A DNA stretch of 64,000 bases from Podospora pseudocomata (taxonomy: Eukaryota > Ascomycota > Sordariomycetes > Sordariales > Podosporaceae), in NCBI RefSeq assembly GCF_035222375.1, contig NC_085888.1:1240001-1304000 (forward strand), written 5' to 3'. Position 1 is the stretch's first letter; every line of letters begins with the position of its first letter. The translations under genes and the position numbers were made by a program. This document shows, piece by piece, positions 1 to 12,195 of this stretch. The notes beneath the pieces were generated by a model. The model had not been told where the DNA came from, searched no databases, and saw only the letters and a program-made list of their open reading frames with translations.

Positions 1-1
1 A

Positions 2-1735
2 TTTCTTCTCGACCTCATCCGTCATGGCCTTTCCGGTAATGACATTTTCTTCGCCAACCTGAGGCGGTTCCAAGTCACCCAAATCAGCATTCCGGTTTCC
101 ATACCTCCCAATTTTGTACCAAGGCAGTGAGAATAGCGAGTCCATGCTCTCCAAGCTTCGACCTGCCGTCTCCAGCACCATGAAAAACACCCATACCGCA
201 CCAAGAATGGTAACGATGGCAAAGGACCAAAATGTCCCCTTTGGTGAGATGCCTCCCATTTCCAACTGGAGAAGCATGTTTGGCACAGCCCGTGTATTCC
301 CGTATTGGTTGGCAAAATGAAACGACATGGCGAGTGAGGTGCAAAAAGCCCGGATTCTCAAGGGGAAAAGCTCCGCCGTGAGTAGATATTGCATGCTGTT
401 CTATCCCAACGCCCAACCGAAACCTGAAATGTAGATCATAGCAATCGCACCCTTGGAAAGTCCTGACTGCGAGGGGCTGAGGAGATAGCCCTCTTGTATG
501 CCCAACTCGGGGACTGCAGTGAGGAAAACGGCAACGTAGATCATCGACACAGCCTGCAAGGTGATGCCAATAAGCAGCGAGCGCTTTCGGCCGATGAAGT
601 CGATGAGGAAGAGGGCGCATACCACGGCGGCAGTGAGCTTAACGATGCCAAACACGGCTGTCACCCGAAGCGTCCTGTCTGTTCCAGTTATCCCAAGAAT
701 GTTGAACAGGTCTGGGGCGTAGAGTGTGATAGAACCAGCACCAGACCATTGTGACAGTATCTGTGCGCAGATGGTGAGGCATACGCGGTAGAGGTTCATT
801 GGGACAGTGAATGCCTCCTTCAAGATTCCCATCCATCCAGATCCCACAGTTGCCTCTATCTCTTCCAAATGACTTGACGTGATGGCGCTGATCTCCCGAG
901 TTACATAGTCATGTTCTGGGGACAGGTTTCGAAGACGAGCCATGACATGAACGGCCATCTTATGCTGACCTTGTTTGATCAGGTAGCGCGGAGACTCGTA
1001 ATGAAAGAGGCTTAAAGTAAATATCAAGACTGCAAAGATGAGATGCAAACTTGTCGGCACTTCCCAACGAGCCGCCGTTGTATCACCCAGGTTGACTTGA
1101 CAGCCGTAATTCGTAAAGTATGCCAAGACGATGCCCAAGTACACAAAACCGGTGAAGATGCATGTACACAACCCCCTGACACTGGCCGGGGCAATTTCCG
1201 CAATGTAGACAGGACCAACAACAGGTGTTTGTCCAACGCCAAGTCCGACGATAAACCGACCAGCATATATGGCGCTCAGATTGCCTTCGGCTCCCATGAA
1301 GATGACAATGCCCAACACCCACAGCAGACAGAGCTGCCGTGCAGCCCAGATGCGTCCGATCCTGTCACAGATGAGGAAGGCGCTGAAGCTCGAGTCAGCA
1401 TGACAAACGCGTGACCGGCGACGTGCAGGGTAGTTGGCAGATGGAACCTCGACCTACATCAGAGCACCCCCAACACTCCCTAGTTGAACCATGGATGACA
1501 CATTGGCTTTGATGTTGGCTTGCTCAACCTCGGTATAGGAGCTGTAATTGATGGTGCCCTGGAAGTGCTTGCTGTTGAAGGCGCCGTTGATCAAGCCCTC
1601 GTCAACGCCTCGTGCTGCGCCCAAAAGGCCGAAAGAGAACACGGCAAACCATAATCTCCAATTGAAGACTTCTTTTGGTTCGCCTAAATCCTGGAGCCGA
1701 AAGATGTTCACAGGCTTCTTCACGCCCCCCGCCAT
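2..1735 (-). pseudogene. MFS sugar/quinate-type transporter with in-frame stop, 3' end outside window
   Basis: Major facilitator sugar-porter family, likely a plasma-membrane H+ symporter for a sugar or quinate-like compound. The ATG at 1735-1733 opens exon 1 (1735-1458); an intron (1457-1383, donor GTAGGT, GCTGAC branch, CAG) leads to exon 2 from 1382. Family marks are GRFIVGLGVG, AEIAPASVRG, YESPRYLI and IDFIGRKRS. At 403-401 the frame meets TAG after ...SGFGWALG, then continues uninterrupted (NSMQYLLTAELFPLRIR...) to the window edge. The family normally has Trp there (GWALGWNS), so a TGG to TAG change is the simple reading. The product would be about 419 residues and lack its last helices. 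It is divergent from the dehydrogenase gene at 2563. The family call is firm; loss of function is inferred and the base should be confirmed. Confidence 0.8.
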
Positions 1736-2562
1736 CTGTGCTGACACGGCAAAACAAAATACGAAGGAGCAGAAAAAGAAAAAAAAGCAGAACTCAGGTA
1801 ATCCAGATGAAAAAGGAAACTCGTCTGGGAGGATCACACCTACCTAAGTAGTCCATATGAGGTGGGGTGTCTCTTGGGAACACGCAGAGATGGTGATACG
1901 GTGACATGCTAGGTAGACAGAAGGGGCGTCGATCTGCCCTATCCGACGGCGTGGCCCCATGGCGTCACTGAACCATGGTCCGGCAGTTGAACGTCTGCTG
2001 CTCGTCGATCTCGTTGATGTAACTTTGTCGGTCTCATTGCGAGTGCAAAGGTGAACGTTGTACTTGTTGTGTGTTACATGTGAATCCCATTCAGGCAGGT
2101 GCTGCAAAACCGAGAAATTTGTGACTGGCCAGCAAGTCCGGAGCCCGGCCTTGTCTCGGCTATTCATAACGAGGGAACCACACTGGGAGTTACATGGGTA
2201 GGTAATTCTGGACTTTGCTGAGATCCTTCGCTACGGTAGGTTGTCTGTGGTTCGGCGAGTTGCAAGTTGGCCGCCTTGTCAACGGTGCTGAGATAGACAG
2301 TTGTGGGGTTTTTTTTCCAGCACGGCACTTACAGACAATCGAACGGCTCCGAGAGGTATACTTGATATAAGATAACCGTTGCTAGAGAATGATGGTCTGA
2401 GGTTGATTTGGACGTTGAAAGAAGCATTTGGTGGTTACTGGTACCCCGGATCTCCAGCAAGGAATTTGACCCATCCCCACATTATTCTACGGGCCTATAA
2501 CCTACCGTCTTAGTGAAGCGGGGCCCGTGTGTCACCGTTTCCCCGTTGGCTTCTTCGACCCA
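1736..2562. promoter_or_regulatory. Shared divergent promoter region
   Basis: About 830 bp separate the start codons of the minus-strand transporter and the plus-strand malate/lactate dehydrogenase-family gene. Small ORFs here overlap on both strands and look like chance. The divergent arrangement suggests a shared control region, but no operator could be identified by eye. Confidence 0.4.
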
Positions 2563-3732
2563 ATGGCAACATATGTCAAGAGACCGGCCCCCTTTCTAAC
2601 ACCCGCCGAGTATCCATCACCCTTGCCCATGTCATCAGTCATAATGGGAGGACTACCAGAATACGTCCATGTCAACCACAGAGATGCCCGGCTATTTGTC
2701 GTCTCGCTCCTCGTAGCCTCTGGAGTATCCCTCCAACATGCCGAAACCGTCGCCCTGGGTCTAGTCCAAGCCGACCTGCGTGGCGTCGAAAGCCACGGTA
2801 TCAATCGTCTGCCATCTTATCTCGCCCGCATTCGCAATGGAGTCCTTGATCCCAAAGCAGAGCCCACTCTCACTCAAATTACTCCGGTTGTGGTTCAGGT
2901 AGATGGTCTTAATGGCTTTGGCTTCCCCGCAGCCCACTTGGCGATGAAGACAGCCATCGAGATGGCCAAGACGCTCGGCATTGGAATGGCCAGCGTCAAG
3001 CACAGCAACCACTTTGGCATGTCGGCTTGGATCGTGCAGCAAGCTGTTGACGCCGGGATGATGAGCTTGGTTTTCACCAACTCATCTCCTGCTCTTCCGG
3101 CATGGGGTGGGAAGGAGAAGCTGCTGGGGGTCTCGCCTATTGCCTGTGGTGCGCCGGGCGGTGAAGGGTCGATACCATTCATATTAGATATGGCGCCCTC
3201 GGTTGCGGCGAGAGGAAAGATTCATAAGGCGAAGAGAAGAGGGGAGAAGATACCGGGGGACTGGGCCTTGGATGCTGAAGGGAGACCAACGAATGACCCG
3301 GATAAGGCACTCGATGGAGGTGTGATGTTGCCCATGGGTGGACCGAAAGGGTCCGGGTTGGCCATCATGATGGATGTCTTTTCAGGTGTTCTTTCTGGTT
3401 CAGCATTTGCCGGCGGTGTCACTGGACCTTATGACATGTCTCAGCCCGGTGATGTCGGACATTTCCTTGTCGCCATCAAGCCGGACTTGTTCATGAGCAT
3501 GGATGAATTTAAAGGCCGGATGACAACGTTGTATCATCGAGTGGTGAGTTCAAAGAAAATGGAGGGCGTGGAAAGGATATATTTTCCGGGCGAGATTGAG
3601 CTATTGACGGAGAAGAAGAGGCTCGCTGAAGGCATCCCGTTTGTGCAGGCCGAAATTGATGCTCTGAACAAGGAAGCTGAGCTTTTGAAGGTTGGAAAGA
3701 TTGGAGAAAGTCTTCGACTTGAGTGCCTGTGA
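2563..3732 (+). CDS. Malate/L-lactate dehydrogenase family (Ldh2-type) oxidoreductase
   Basis: NAD(P)-dependent 2-hydroxyacid dehydrogenase of the Ldh2/MDH2 fold, unrelated to classical LDH. It is a single exon. The family signatures are QADLRGVESHGINRLPSYL near the N-terminus, the catalytic-His motif KHSNHFG, the NSSPALPAWGG and GVSPIACGAPG stretches, and GGPKGSGLAIMMDV in the C-terminal half. The first in-frame ATG is 2563 (389 aa). A second ATG at 2629 gives 367 aa, closer to the usual 340-360, and may be the real start. Upstream in-frame sequence has no ATG. The gene sits head to head with an MFS transporter, a pairing that would suit uptake and oxidation of a hydroxyacid or quinate-like compound; that link is inference. 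Substrate cannot be told from sequence. Confidence 0.85.
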   Translation: MATYVKRPAPFLTPAEYPSPLPMSSVIMGGLPEYVHVNHRDARLFVVSLLVASGVSLQHAETVALGLVQADLRGVESHGINRLPSYLARIRNGVLDPKAEPTLTQITPVVVQVDGLNGFGFPAAHLAMKTAIEMAKTLGIGMASVKHSNHFGMSAWIVQQAVDAGMMSLVFTNSSPALPAWGGKEKLLGVSPIACGAPGGEGSIPFILDMAPSVAARGKIHKAKRRGEKIPGDWALDAEGRPTNDPDKALDGGVMLPMGGPKGSGLAIMMDVFSGVLSGSAFAGGVTGPYDMSQPGDVGHFLVAIKPDLFMSMDEFKGRMTTLYHRVVSSKKMEGVERIYFPGEIELLTEKKRLAEGIPFVQAEIDALNKEAELLKVGKIGESLRLECL

Positions 3733-3946
3733 CCCATCGGTTAAAATTGTGCCCGGCGCATCCTTGCTATCAAATGTATAATAGATAGAGCCTGCCAGTC
3801 CCTATTGTTGCGGTTTGTGTAAAGACGATTGAGTGTCCATCAGTCTTGGCATCGTCGGACCGAGCCGGGCCGGCAGCTGCTCTTGACGGGTTGGTAGGAA
3901 CCTTGCTGGCTGAGAACGTCAGCTTTCCCACTGCATACAAGATGCG

Positions 3947-5367
3947 ATGGCACCAGGACGAAAACCAAAGTCCGCTGGCTCGGCGCTGCCGTCGTCAACT
4001 CTAGTTCTCGATAATGGGGCTGACACCATCAAGGCAGGCTTTGTCACCGTCGACGACGACATGAGCAATAAGGCGCCCCGCGTCATCCCTAACTGCATCG
4101 CCCGCGACCGCCACAACAAGACCTATGTCGGTGCCGAGCTGGAAAAGTGCAAGGATTTTGGCGAGATTACCTTCCGGAGGCCAGTAGAGAAAGGATTTAT
4201 CGTCAACTGGGAAGCTCAGAAGGAAATCTGGGACCGCGCCTTCTTTGACGACAAAGCCCCCCAAAGATGTGATCCCTCGACAACCCGCTTGGTGCTCGCT
4301 GAGCAGCCAAACTCGCTACCAGCTCTTCAGACACATTGTGACCAGATTGTATTTGAAGAGTATGGATTCTCCAGTTATTATCGGGGCATCGGTGTGTTTT
4401 GCCTTGTCCTCTTGGGCCCTTCTTTTTCTGCGCAGATGCTGACAGTGTCTGGTCACCAGGCCCCTCGTTCAACGCCTACCAAGACATACAGGCCATATTC
4501 CACACCCCAAGGACCCCCGATACTATCATTGATGTACCCGCCGAAGTTATTTTGTTGATAGATTCAGGATACTCCCACACAACCGTGACGCCCATTTTGC
4601 AAGGAAGGCCGCTACACACCGCCATTCGGAGACTCGATGTAGGCGGCAAGCTGCTGACCAACCACCTTACCCGCCTACTCTCTGTGCGCCACTTCGATAT
4701 GCGTAACGAGACATACATTGTGAACGAGATGAAGGAGGCCGCCTGCTATGTGTCTCTGGACTTCAAGGGAGACCTTGACAAGACGTGGAAGGGCACGCGA
4801 GGAGAACGACGAAAGGACTACGCCACCGGTGGGGGTATCGCAAAAGATTATGTGCTCCCTGACTCCCACACGCGATTTCACGGCATTGTTCGAGACCACG
4901 AGCCAGGTGCTGCCGCTCGGGCAATGAAGAGCGCCGTCTCAACCGAGGATATCTTGACTCTTCGAAATGAACGCTTCTCTGTGCCCGAGCTGCTGTTCAA
5001 TCCGACCGACATTGGGCTTCGGCAGCCTGGACTGGCGGATCTGGTTATGCAGTCACTTTCGGTCCTCCCTGTGGGGCTGTGGCCAGGACTGCTGGCCAAT
5101 ATAGTGGTGGTAGGAGGGAACGCAAAGTTTGTCAATTTTATCCAGCGTCTTCAGGTTGAGTTGCTGGAAAGAGTCCCGGACGAATGTGTGGTCCGGGTAG
5201 CCCGTCCCGAGGACCCCATTGTCAGCACCTGGCTGGGTGCTGCCAACTTTGCCAGGCATGAACACGCAGACCGATTGGCAGTGACCAAGCAAGAATATGA
5301 AGAACACGGAGCCGCGTGGGTGGCTCGGAAATTTGCGCTTGGGCTTGGGGTTGATACATTAAGATGA
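3947..5367 (+). CDS. ARP6: Actin-related protein Arp6 (SWR1 complex)
   Basis: Nuclear actin-fold subunit of SWR1, which exchanges H2A.Z into nucleosomes. Two exons: 3947-4391 and 4460-5367 (450 aa; yeast Arp6 is 438). The intron 4392-4459 has a GCTGAC branch just before CACCAG and joins ...YYRGI to GPSFNAYQDIQAIF. Actin-fold marks are the N-terminal STLVLDNGADTIKAGF phosphate loop, VILLIDSGYSHTTVTPI (second phosphate loop) and NIVVVGGNAKFVNF (adenosine motif). The insertion GERRKDYATGGGIAKDYVLPD with a 'YVLPD' element is typical of Arp6 orthologues. A shorter splice (4392-4435) also keeps the frame but lacks a branch site and adds residues out of pattern. A short out-of-frame ATG lies 5 nt upstream of the start. 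Confidence 0.93.
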
Positions 5368-5821
5368 AAACATGTAAAATATACCTTAGCTATGATACTC
5401 CCCCCCATCCACACACACACACACACACACACACACCCAAGCTTTGTGTTGTTTGTATAGTAATGCATTCTTTTGGCAGAAAACCTGACTGGCCTTTAAA
5501 GCCACAAGGTATTCGGTAGCTCTTTCTTTCACTTCCACCAGATTGAGATGCCAAGCATTTGAGCCATTTGGAGTGTGCATTTAGCATTTGATAGGTTGCT
5601 CGGTTGGCAGGTGGGGCAGTTGTGCTAGCTTTATCTAGGCCTTAGCGCTACTACAAGCTTGCCCGGCGCACGCCAAGGTAACTTTTGGCCTTGCCCACTT
5701 CCCTGGGAATTTGAACCTTGAATTCAAAATCTGGATACCCAACGGTCGAGTCGGAGCGCGTTCAGCTTTGGTCGCCAGAATTAACGTCCGACCAACATCG
5801 CCTCGCCGGCATCAGTGGATC
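5368..5821. repeat. Intergenic region with (CA)n microsatellite
   Basis: Spacer between ARP6 and the poly(A) polymerase gene. It holds a perfect (AC)n run at about 5410-5436. ORFs drawn through it are low-complexity Cys/Val artefacts. Confidence 0.8.
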
Positions 5822-8332
5822 ATGGCGACCAACATGTCCTACAACTCACGGCGAGAACAGTCAAAACACGGCTACGACAGCCAGTCGCGTGATTATCGCC
5901 ACGGCAATGATCGCAACAACCGTGACCGCTCCTCGCGTGCCCGCGTTTCGTCCCCCCCGCCCCGCCGAGACTACAGGGACAACGGCGACTCTTATCGCCC
6001 TCCCAGTCCCTCATCGAACAGTTATGGCCATTCAAAGCACAACGGATACGACTCCCGCTCGTCCTACGGAGCCCCCGCACCCGCGCCGCCAGCATACAAT
6101 CCTCCTCCTCAGCCCTCTTATCCGCCCCCGCCGGGTGTCGACAACTACCGTATGCCGCAAAGCGACTTCACCTTTCGGGTAGAGAAACCTGTCGGACTAC
6201 AGCAGGAGCCGGACTCTTACCGGCCCCAGAACAACCGCAGACCTCGCAATGATCGGGGGCCTCAAGGTGGCCGTGGAGGGCGTGATTTCCGCAGCGGCCC
6301 AGGCGCCCGAGGTCGTCTAGGCCGAGGTGGGAAGTTTCGCCAACCATGGCGACCATTTGTGGCTGCCGAGCGAGATCTTCTTCACACCGACCACAATGTT
6401 GGTGACGAGCAAGCATTCTTTGACGAGCAAGGCGGCGTAACATACAGAAATCTGGACGAGCTCTCAGATAGCGAAGAGGCCGAGATGGATATCTCTGGTG
6501 ACGAAGATAACAGCGACGCTGAACCCTCCAGCAAACGAGCCCGGGTTTCGATCGACCAGTCGGCTGCTGATGATGTGCCAAAGTGGTCCAACCCTGACCC
6601 TTACACAGCTTTGCCGCCGGAGACTTCTGGCCAAAAGAAGAAAGACGTTGTGCAACTGATCCGCAAGGCCCGTGTTCAGGCCAAGGAGACCAGGACATCA
6701 CTCCCTAGTGAGGCTGCTGACTTCATCTCCCTTGACTTTGATGACAGTGACGATGGCCATCACAGCGAGGACAGCGAGCATGTCAAGGAATCCGATCTGG
6801 TATCTACACGCAAACCAGGGCTGGAGAGTGCCCCTGCAGCTAAGGACACAACTCTCCCCCCCAAGGATACTGGTTCTGGTAGGCCATCTAGAGTTCCGGT
6901 TCTGATGCCCGATCCCACCCCTGCTGCGTTGGGTAGCCGAAAACGCACGCATGACGATCAGATAAAAATGCCCCATACAAGGATCAAGAGACCGGCCAAG
7001 GCGCCCTCGGGGGGGCACATCATCCCGGAATGGCGAGCACTTCCTCATACGTCAGCCACTCCTTGGTTACGAATGGACAACTCAGATTCGAAAGATCCCA
7101 TAGTCTGGTATGTCCGTTTTGAACCCCTTACATGAACCGCAACTAATGCTGTCTTCCGTAAGGCTTCACAAGGAGATCGTGGATTTTTATGACTATATCA
7201 AACCCCGAGAATTTGAGCAGCACCTCCGTCATGATCTGGTGCAACGGATGAGATCATTCTGTCGCCGATACTGGCGTGACTCGGACATGCAACCTTTTGG
7301 CTCGTTTCCATCTGGCCTCTACCTCCCAACCGGTGACATGGACATGGTCATGGTATCCGACAGCTACCTGCACGGCGGGCCTGCGAAATACAACTTGAAG
7401 AAGCATCTCTGGCAATTCAAGAGCTTTCTTTTGAGAGAAGGATTGGCTTGGGAAGATGATATCGAAGTCATTACGAGAGCTAAAGTCCCACTGACCAAGT
7501 TTGTTGACCAGAAAACAGGCCTCAAGGTTGACATCTCGTTCGAGAACAGCACGGGAATCACTGCTATTGAAACGTTTTTGGCCTGGAAAGACATGTATCC
7601 GGGAATGCCTGCGTTGGTGACTCTGATCAAGCATTTCCTGTTGATGCGAGGTCTCAATGAACCGGTGAATGGCGGAATCGGTGGCTTCTCGGTCATTTGC
7701 CTCGTCGTGAGCATGCTCCAGATGATGCCTGAAGTGCAGAGCGGGGCTATGGACACGCGCCGTCACCTCGGTGACCTCCTGATGCACTTTTTCGACTTGT
7801 ACGGAAACAAGTTTGACTACCAGAACGTTGCCATTCGCCTCGACCCGCCCGGCTATATCAGAAAGGTTAGTCCGTTCCTTTGCATGATGCCACTCCATTC
7901 GCCATGGCTAACTCTGAACAGACTCAAGTGGACTCGTTTGCATATAAGAATTACGACCGGCTCTCCATCATTGACCCCAACAATGAAGAGAATGACATCT
8001 CAGGCGGGTCCAGCAACACAGGCAGCATTTTCGCCTTGTTCGCCCGGGCTCACGATGATCTGCGACACAAGATGCGGTCCCTGGCAGAGGATCCTCGCAG
8101 AGGAAAGGGCAGCATTCTCGGTGTCATCATGGGGGGCAACTACTCGAGCTTTGAAGAGCAGCGCAGTTTCCTGGAGAGTTTGGCTAACCAGCAGCCGGGA
8201 TCGCCGCTTCCAAGAAGACCCCGATCTCACCAGCAAACTCATCATCAGTCTCATCAGTCGCACCCAACGCATCAGTCTCATCATACTTCCGACCGTCGCC
8301 GCAATACTCGAGGTAGCAGGAGGCGGCCCTGA
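5822..8332 (+). CDS. Non-canonical poly(A) polymerase, Trf4/Cid14 type
   Basis: Nucleotidyltransferase of the TRAMP pathway, which adds short poly(A) tails to aberrant nuclear RNAs for exosome decay. Three exons: 5822-7107, 7163-7865, 7922-8332 (799 aa); introns of 55 and 56 nt with clean GT-AG ends. The first 330 residues are disordered and RGG/Pro/Ser-rich. The catalytic core starts at WLHKEIVDFYDYIKPREFE. GSFPSGLYLPTGDMDMV carries the paired Asp residues (about 487 and 489), and LKVDIS supplies the third (about 551). The PAP-associated domain follows (GDLLMHFFDLYGNKFDYQ...). The C-terminal tail is His/Gln/Ser-rich (HQQTHHQSHQSHPTHQSHH). An in-frame ATG at 5711 is possible but its added residues look like translated leader. 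Confidence 0.92.
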
Positions 8333-10242
8333 CTTTGGGCACCGCTTGACACCTTTGGCAAGAGTTACGAGAGAAGTGCGGGCAACATCATCATGTCCAT
8401 TTTTGGGGCACATAGTTACTCAGTTGGAGCATGGACGTTAGGGTTTCCACCCAACAGGATAGCCGAGCTCCCTGACCGCGGCTGTAGGGCTGGATCTGTG
8501 TCGACACCCCTTATGCTTTTGCGGCCCTTCACCTTGACTCTTCAGGTGTTTAGGCGGTTGTCACGTTTGTAAAGCAGCGAGGCTGAAGTGATGACAGAGT
8601 CTACGTCGCAGCTCTTGGCTTGCAGGTGGCCTCTGTGGTTATTGAGGCCTCTTTGCCATGCATACTTACCCAATATTGTAGTGTAGAGCGAAGACAGGCA
8701 GCCCGACCGTCGCCGAACCAAAGGCTGCCCGCAGTATTCGCAGTCTTTTGCGCCGTGTATTACATAGGCCGTCATCCGGTTCTAATCAACCAACGAATTC
8801 TTCCTTTTTTTTTCCCGGTTTCCATCTTCGATTTTAGTGACACTAACATGGAAAGATAACAGGTGTTGAGGGCATCCTGGGGGCCATTTCACGCAAGACA
8901 TCAAAGTCTTGTCGGGTATTGGAAGCTATTCCAATGATATAGGTATGCTTTCCACTGTCCACCCTTTTCTCACTGCATGCTGCACACGTTGGCGGGTGGC
9001 TGCGGGGAGGATTGGGGGTGGGTGGGTGGAGGATCGGGAACAAAGGAGGGAGGTGAGGTGTGGTAATTCTTGGGTCCCGTCGCTTGGCAAGGCATTGAAG
9101 ATCTGCCAAGGAGGACCCCAGGACCGTTTGGCCCCGTGCGCCGGGGATGGTCCAGGATTAAGCTCAACGGCTGCCCCACGGGTCGGGATGATGACGATTG
9201 GGGAGGTTCTGACAACGGCGTTGCCTCGGCCACACTTTATTCTGGCAGAAGTCCCATACCGGCCAATCCGATGGACACGATGATGGCAAGGCGTCAAGCT
9301 TTGGGTAGCGTGCATTTATCCTGCACGACCTTGAGGAAGTCACCTGCTGTTGTCAGAATTGTATGGATACCTACCTACAGTGCCTATTTACACACCAATG
9401 GGCGTATTGCAACGTCCCCTCCCACCACCAAAGCAGCCGTTGAAATGAACCACGGCATATGCCGCCCGCATCTTTGTTTTTGTTTTTTCTTACTACTCTT
9501 GCGGCGGGGAATTTTCTCCATCAACCGGTTTTATCTGTGTGAGTAAAACGCCACGTGAACATGGGAGTAGAGACGAGTATCAGAGGATGAGGCTTCAAGG
9601 TTTCTGATGGGGCAAGTAACACTGCAAGGATGGCGGTGATTAAGAACAATAAACGCAGGAGAGACATTTCGGAACAATTTTCATCTGGCCTTGCGGGAAC
9701 TCGCAGGGTTACTGGCATGGTGAGGTTTGGTGGGCCAATTAGAGGGGGCACCTGTTTGGGGTAATATATTCATGGTCTTGGGTTGTACGATGGTTGGCAA
9801 TGAGATGATAAGCTTAATTCGTTTATTGGGAGGTAGAAGGGAGGAGGCATGAGAACGGGCCGGATGGGATGGGGTGTGGGAGGAGGTTGTGCAACGTTGG
9901 GTTTCACTTACTGGACAGGGTGGATATTGGTCGTATGAGGTACCTATGGTATGGATGGGGAGGTTTTCCCGGTTGAGTGGGAGATGCAAAAAGTGCCATG
10001 CTTTCCTACGGGCGCGGACCTTGGAAAGAGAGGAAAGCTTGACGCCCCGTGGGCTCATGTGGGCGCTGCTTTCTGGTCTCGTATCCCACCTTCTACTTTG
10101 AGGGAGGGTTACCAACACTGCTGACTGCTGATCGTTTGGTTGTTTGGTGGTTTTATATCAGGTCGTGCCATGGTCAAAAATTTGGTTGTGCTTGATCAAC
10201 CGACAGCACTTCTTCAGCGGTGCTCGAGGCTGTTCAGACACC
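8333..10242. other. Intergenic, no gene seen
   Basis: About 1.9 kb between the poly(A) polymerase stop and the hexose transporter start. All ORFs are short and overlap on both strands, none with recognisable motifs. Pyrimidine-rich tracts (around 8800 and 9475) resemble fungal promoter CT tracts. Part is presumably the transporter promoter. Confidence 0.6.
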
Positions 10243-12129
10243 ATGTATCAGGCAAGCAATGTTTACTTTATATGCGGGTTTGCCGCCATTGGTATGTTTC
10301 CTTCTGCTGTTCTTCCTGATCTCCTTCTTTTCTGACGACTTTGGACACTTTGTGGCTGAAACGAGACAAACACTGACAATGACAACCCCCAGGCGGCGCC
10401 CTCTTCGGCTTCGACATCTCGTCTCTGTCGGGCACCCTAGGCACCCAAGCCTACAAGCGCTACTTCAACAACCCAGTTTCATACACACAGGGAGGCATCA
10501 CCGCCTCCATGCCCGCTGGGTCCTTGCTGGGATCTCTCGTCTCGTCGTTCCTGGCGGATAAGTACTCGCGCAAGGTGGCGCTACAGATCTCTTGCGTGCT
10601 ATGGATTATCGGTTCCATTCTCATGACGGCCTCCCAAAATGTTCCGATGCTGTGTATAGGCAGGGTGGTGTGCGGTTTCTCGGTTGGCATCGCGTCGGCG
10701 ATTGTGCCAGTGTACCAGAGCGAGATTGCGCCCAAGGAGATCAGGGGCAGAGTAGTGAGCTTGCAACAATGGGCTATCACCTGGGGTATCTTGATGTGAG
10801 TTTGACCCCTTCCACACTTTCTTTTTTCTTTCAGTTTTCCCCTTTCTCTCGTTCGGAGATAGTTTGAGCTAACGCAAGAGTCAAGTCAATATTTCATCCA
10901 GTTCGGAGCTGCTCATGGCACTGGAGGTGGACCAAGCGATCCCGATCAACCAACCGCCGCCTTCCGAATCCCATGGGGCATTCAAATGGTGCCTGCTGTC
11001 ATCCTCTTCGTCGGTCTCTTCTTCTTCCCTTACAGTCCTCGTTGGTTGGCGTCCAAGGATCGATGGGAGGAGGCTCTCCAGGTTTTGGCGAACCTACATG
11101 GGAAGAGAAATGCTCGCCATCCCAAGGTACTGGCGCAGTATCAGGAGATTGAAGATGCCTTGAAGTTTGAGAGAGAGCAGGCTGTGTCTTCATTCAAAGC
11201 CCTCATTGAGCCAAAGATGTTGAAGAGGGTGGCACTGGGCATGAGTATCCAGATGTGGTCTCAGCTGTGTGGCATGAACATCATGATGTAGGTCTCCTAT
11301 CATATTACCATCTTTTCACGCGAGGGGATGGAAGACTAACATTATGACCAGGTACTATATCGTCTACATCATGGAAGGCGCCCAGATTGCCTCTCCTTTG
11401 GCTACAGCATCGATTCAATACGTCATCAACGTGGTGATGACCCTACCAGCCATCCTCTTCCTCGATAAATGGGGTCGTCGTCCCTCCCTGATCTATGGAT
11501 CATTCGGCATGATGACTTGGCTGTTCATTTCTGGTGCCCTGCAACAATATTACGGACAGCCCAACACGGAGGAGACGAGAACGCCCGACAACAGCGACAT
11601 CACCTGGATTGTAATTAACAACCGGCCTGTTTCGTCCGCCATTGTCTCGTGCTCGTACTTGTTTGTCGCTACATTCGCCACAACTTGGGGTCCTGTCTCG
11701 TGGACCTACCCAGCGGAGATTTTCCCGTCCAAGATCCGTGCCAAAGCTGTTTCGCTTTCAACATCGGCTAATTGGTTCTGGAACATGGTACTTGCCTTTG
11801 CCGTGCCGCCGCTGTTGTGGAATATCTCTTACAAAATGTACTACATCTTTGCTGCGTTTAACGGGGCGGCTTTCATCCACATGGCACTGATGGCGCCAGA
11901 GACGAAGGGGTTCACACTGGAGGAGATGGATGAGGTGTTTGACTCGGGGAGGCCAGCTTGGAAAAAGTTTGATAGGGGAAGCAGGTTGGAGGAGCTGGAG
12001 AGAGAGATTGAGAGGGGGAATGTCAAGGTCTCGGTGCCTGCTGGTGGTCGACCCGTGGCCGGCGATCCAGAGCAGGGCGTTGAGTTGAAGAAGGTGGCTA
12101 CTCCTCCGGCTGGAACCCCTATCTCATGA
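10243..12129 (+). CDS. MFS hexose transporter
   Basis: Sugar-porter family, twelve-helix plasma-membrane transporter resembling fungal high-affinity glucose transporters. Four exons: 10243-10291, 10393-10795, 10886-11287, 11352-12129 (543 aa, frame-consistent at every junction). Motifs in order: GGALFGFDISSLSG in helix 1, GRVVCGFSVG, YQSEIAPKEIRGR, FPYSPRWLASK, DKWGRRP, TWGPVSWTYPAEIFPSKIRAK, and the end-of-domain PETKGFTLEEMDEVFD. A charged tail of about 60 residues follows. The first exon is only 16 codons (MYQASNVYFICGFAAI), chosen because it joins in frame to GGALFGFD. A solo LTR lies 66 bp past the stop, so the 3' UTR or terminator may be shaped by it. Substrate (glucose or another hexose) is inferred from family resemblance. 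Confidence 0.92.
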
Positions 12130-12195
12130 GGCTTAGGAGCAAATGGGAAGAATTGGGAGCAACGGTTGGTTTTCTGGCGGCTTTTGATGACCAAA

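Noticed and set aside
2527-2562. Upstream start for the Ldh2-type gene
   Set aside because: The codon at 2527 is GTG; the first in-frame ATG is 2563, so the longer N-terminus is not supported.
4392-4435. 44-nt intron in ARP6
   Set aside because: It also keeps frame, but the 68-nt alternative has a proper GCTGAC branch site before CACCAG and gives a more family-like join.
5386-5587. Minus-strand ORFs with Cys-Val repeats
   Set aside because: Translation of the (CA)n microsatellite.
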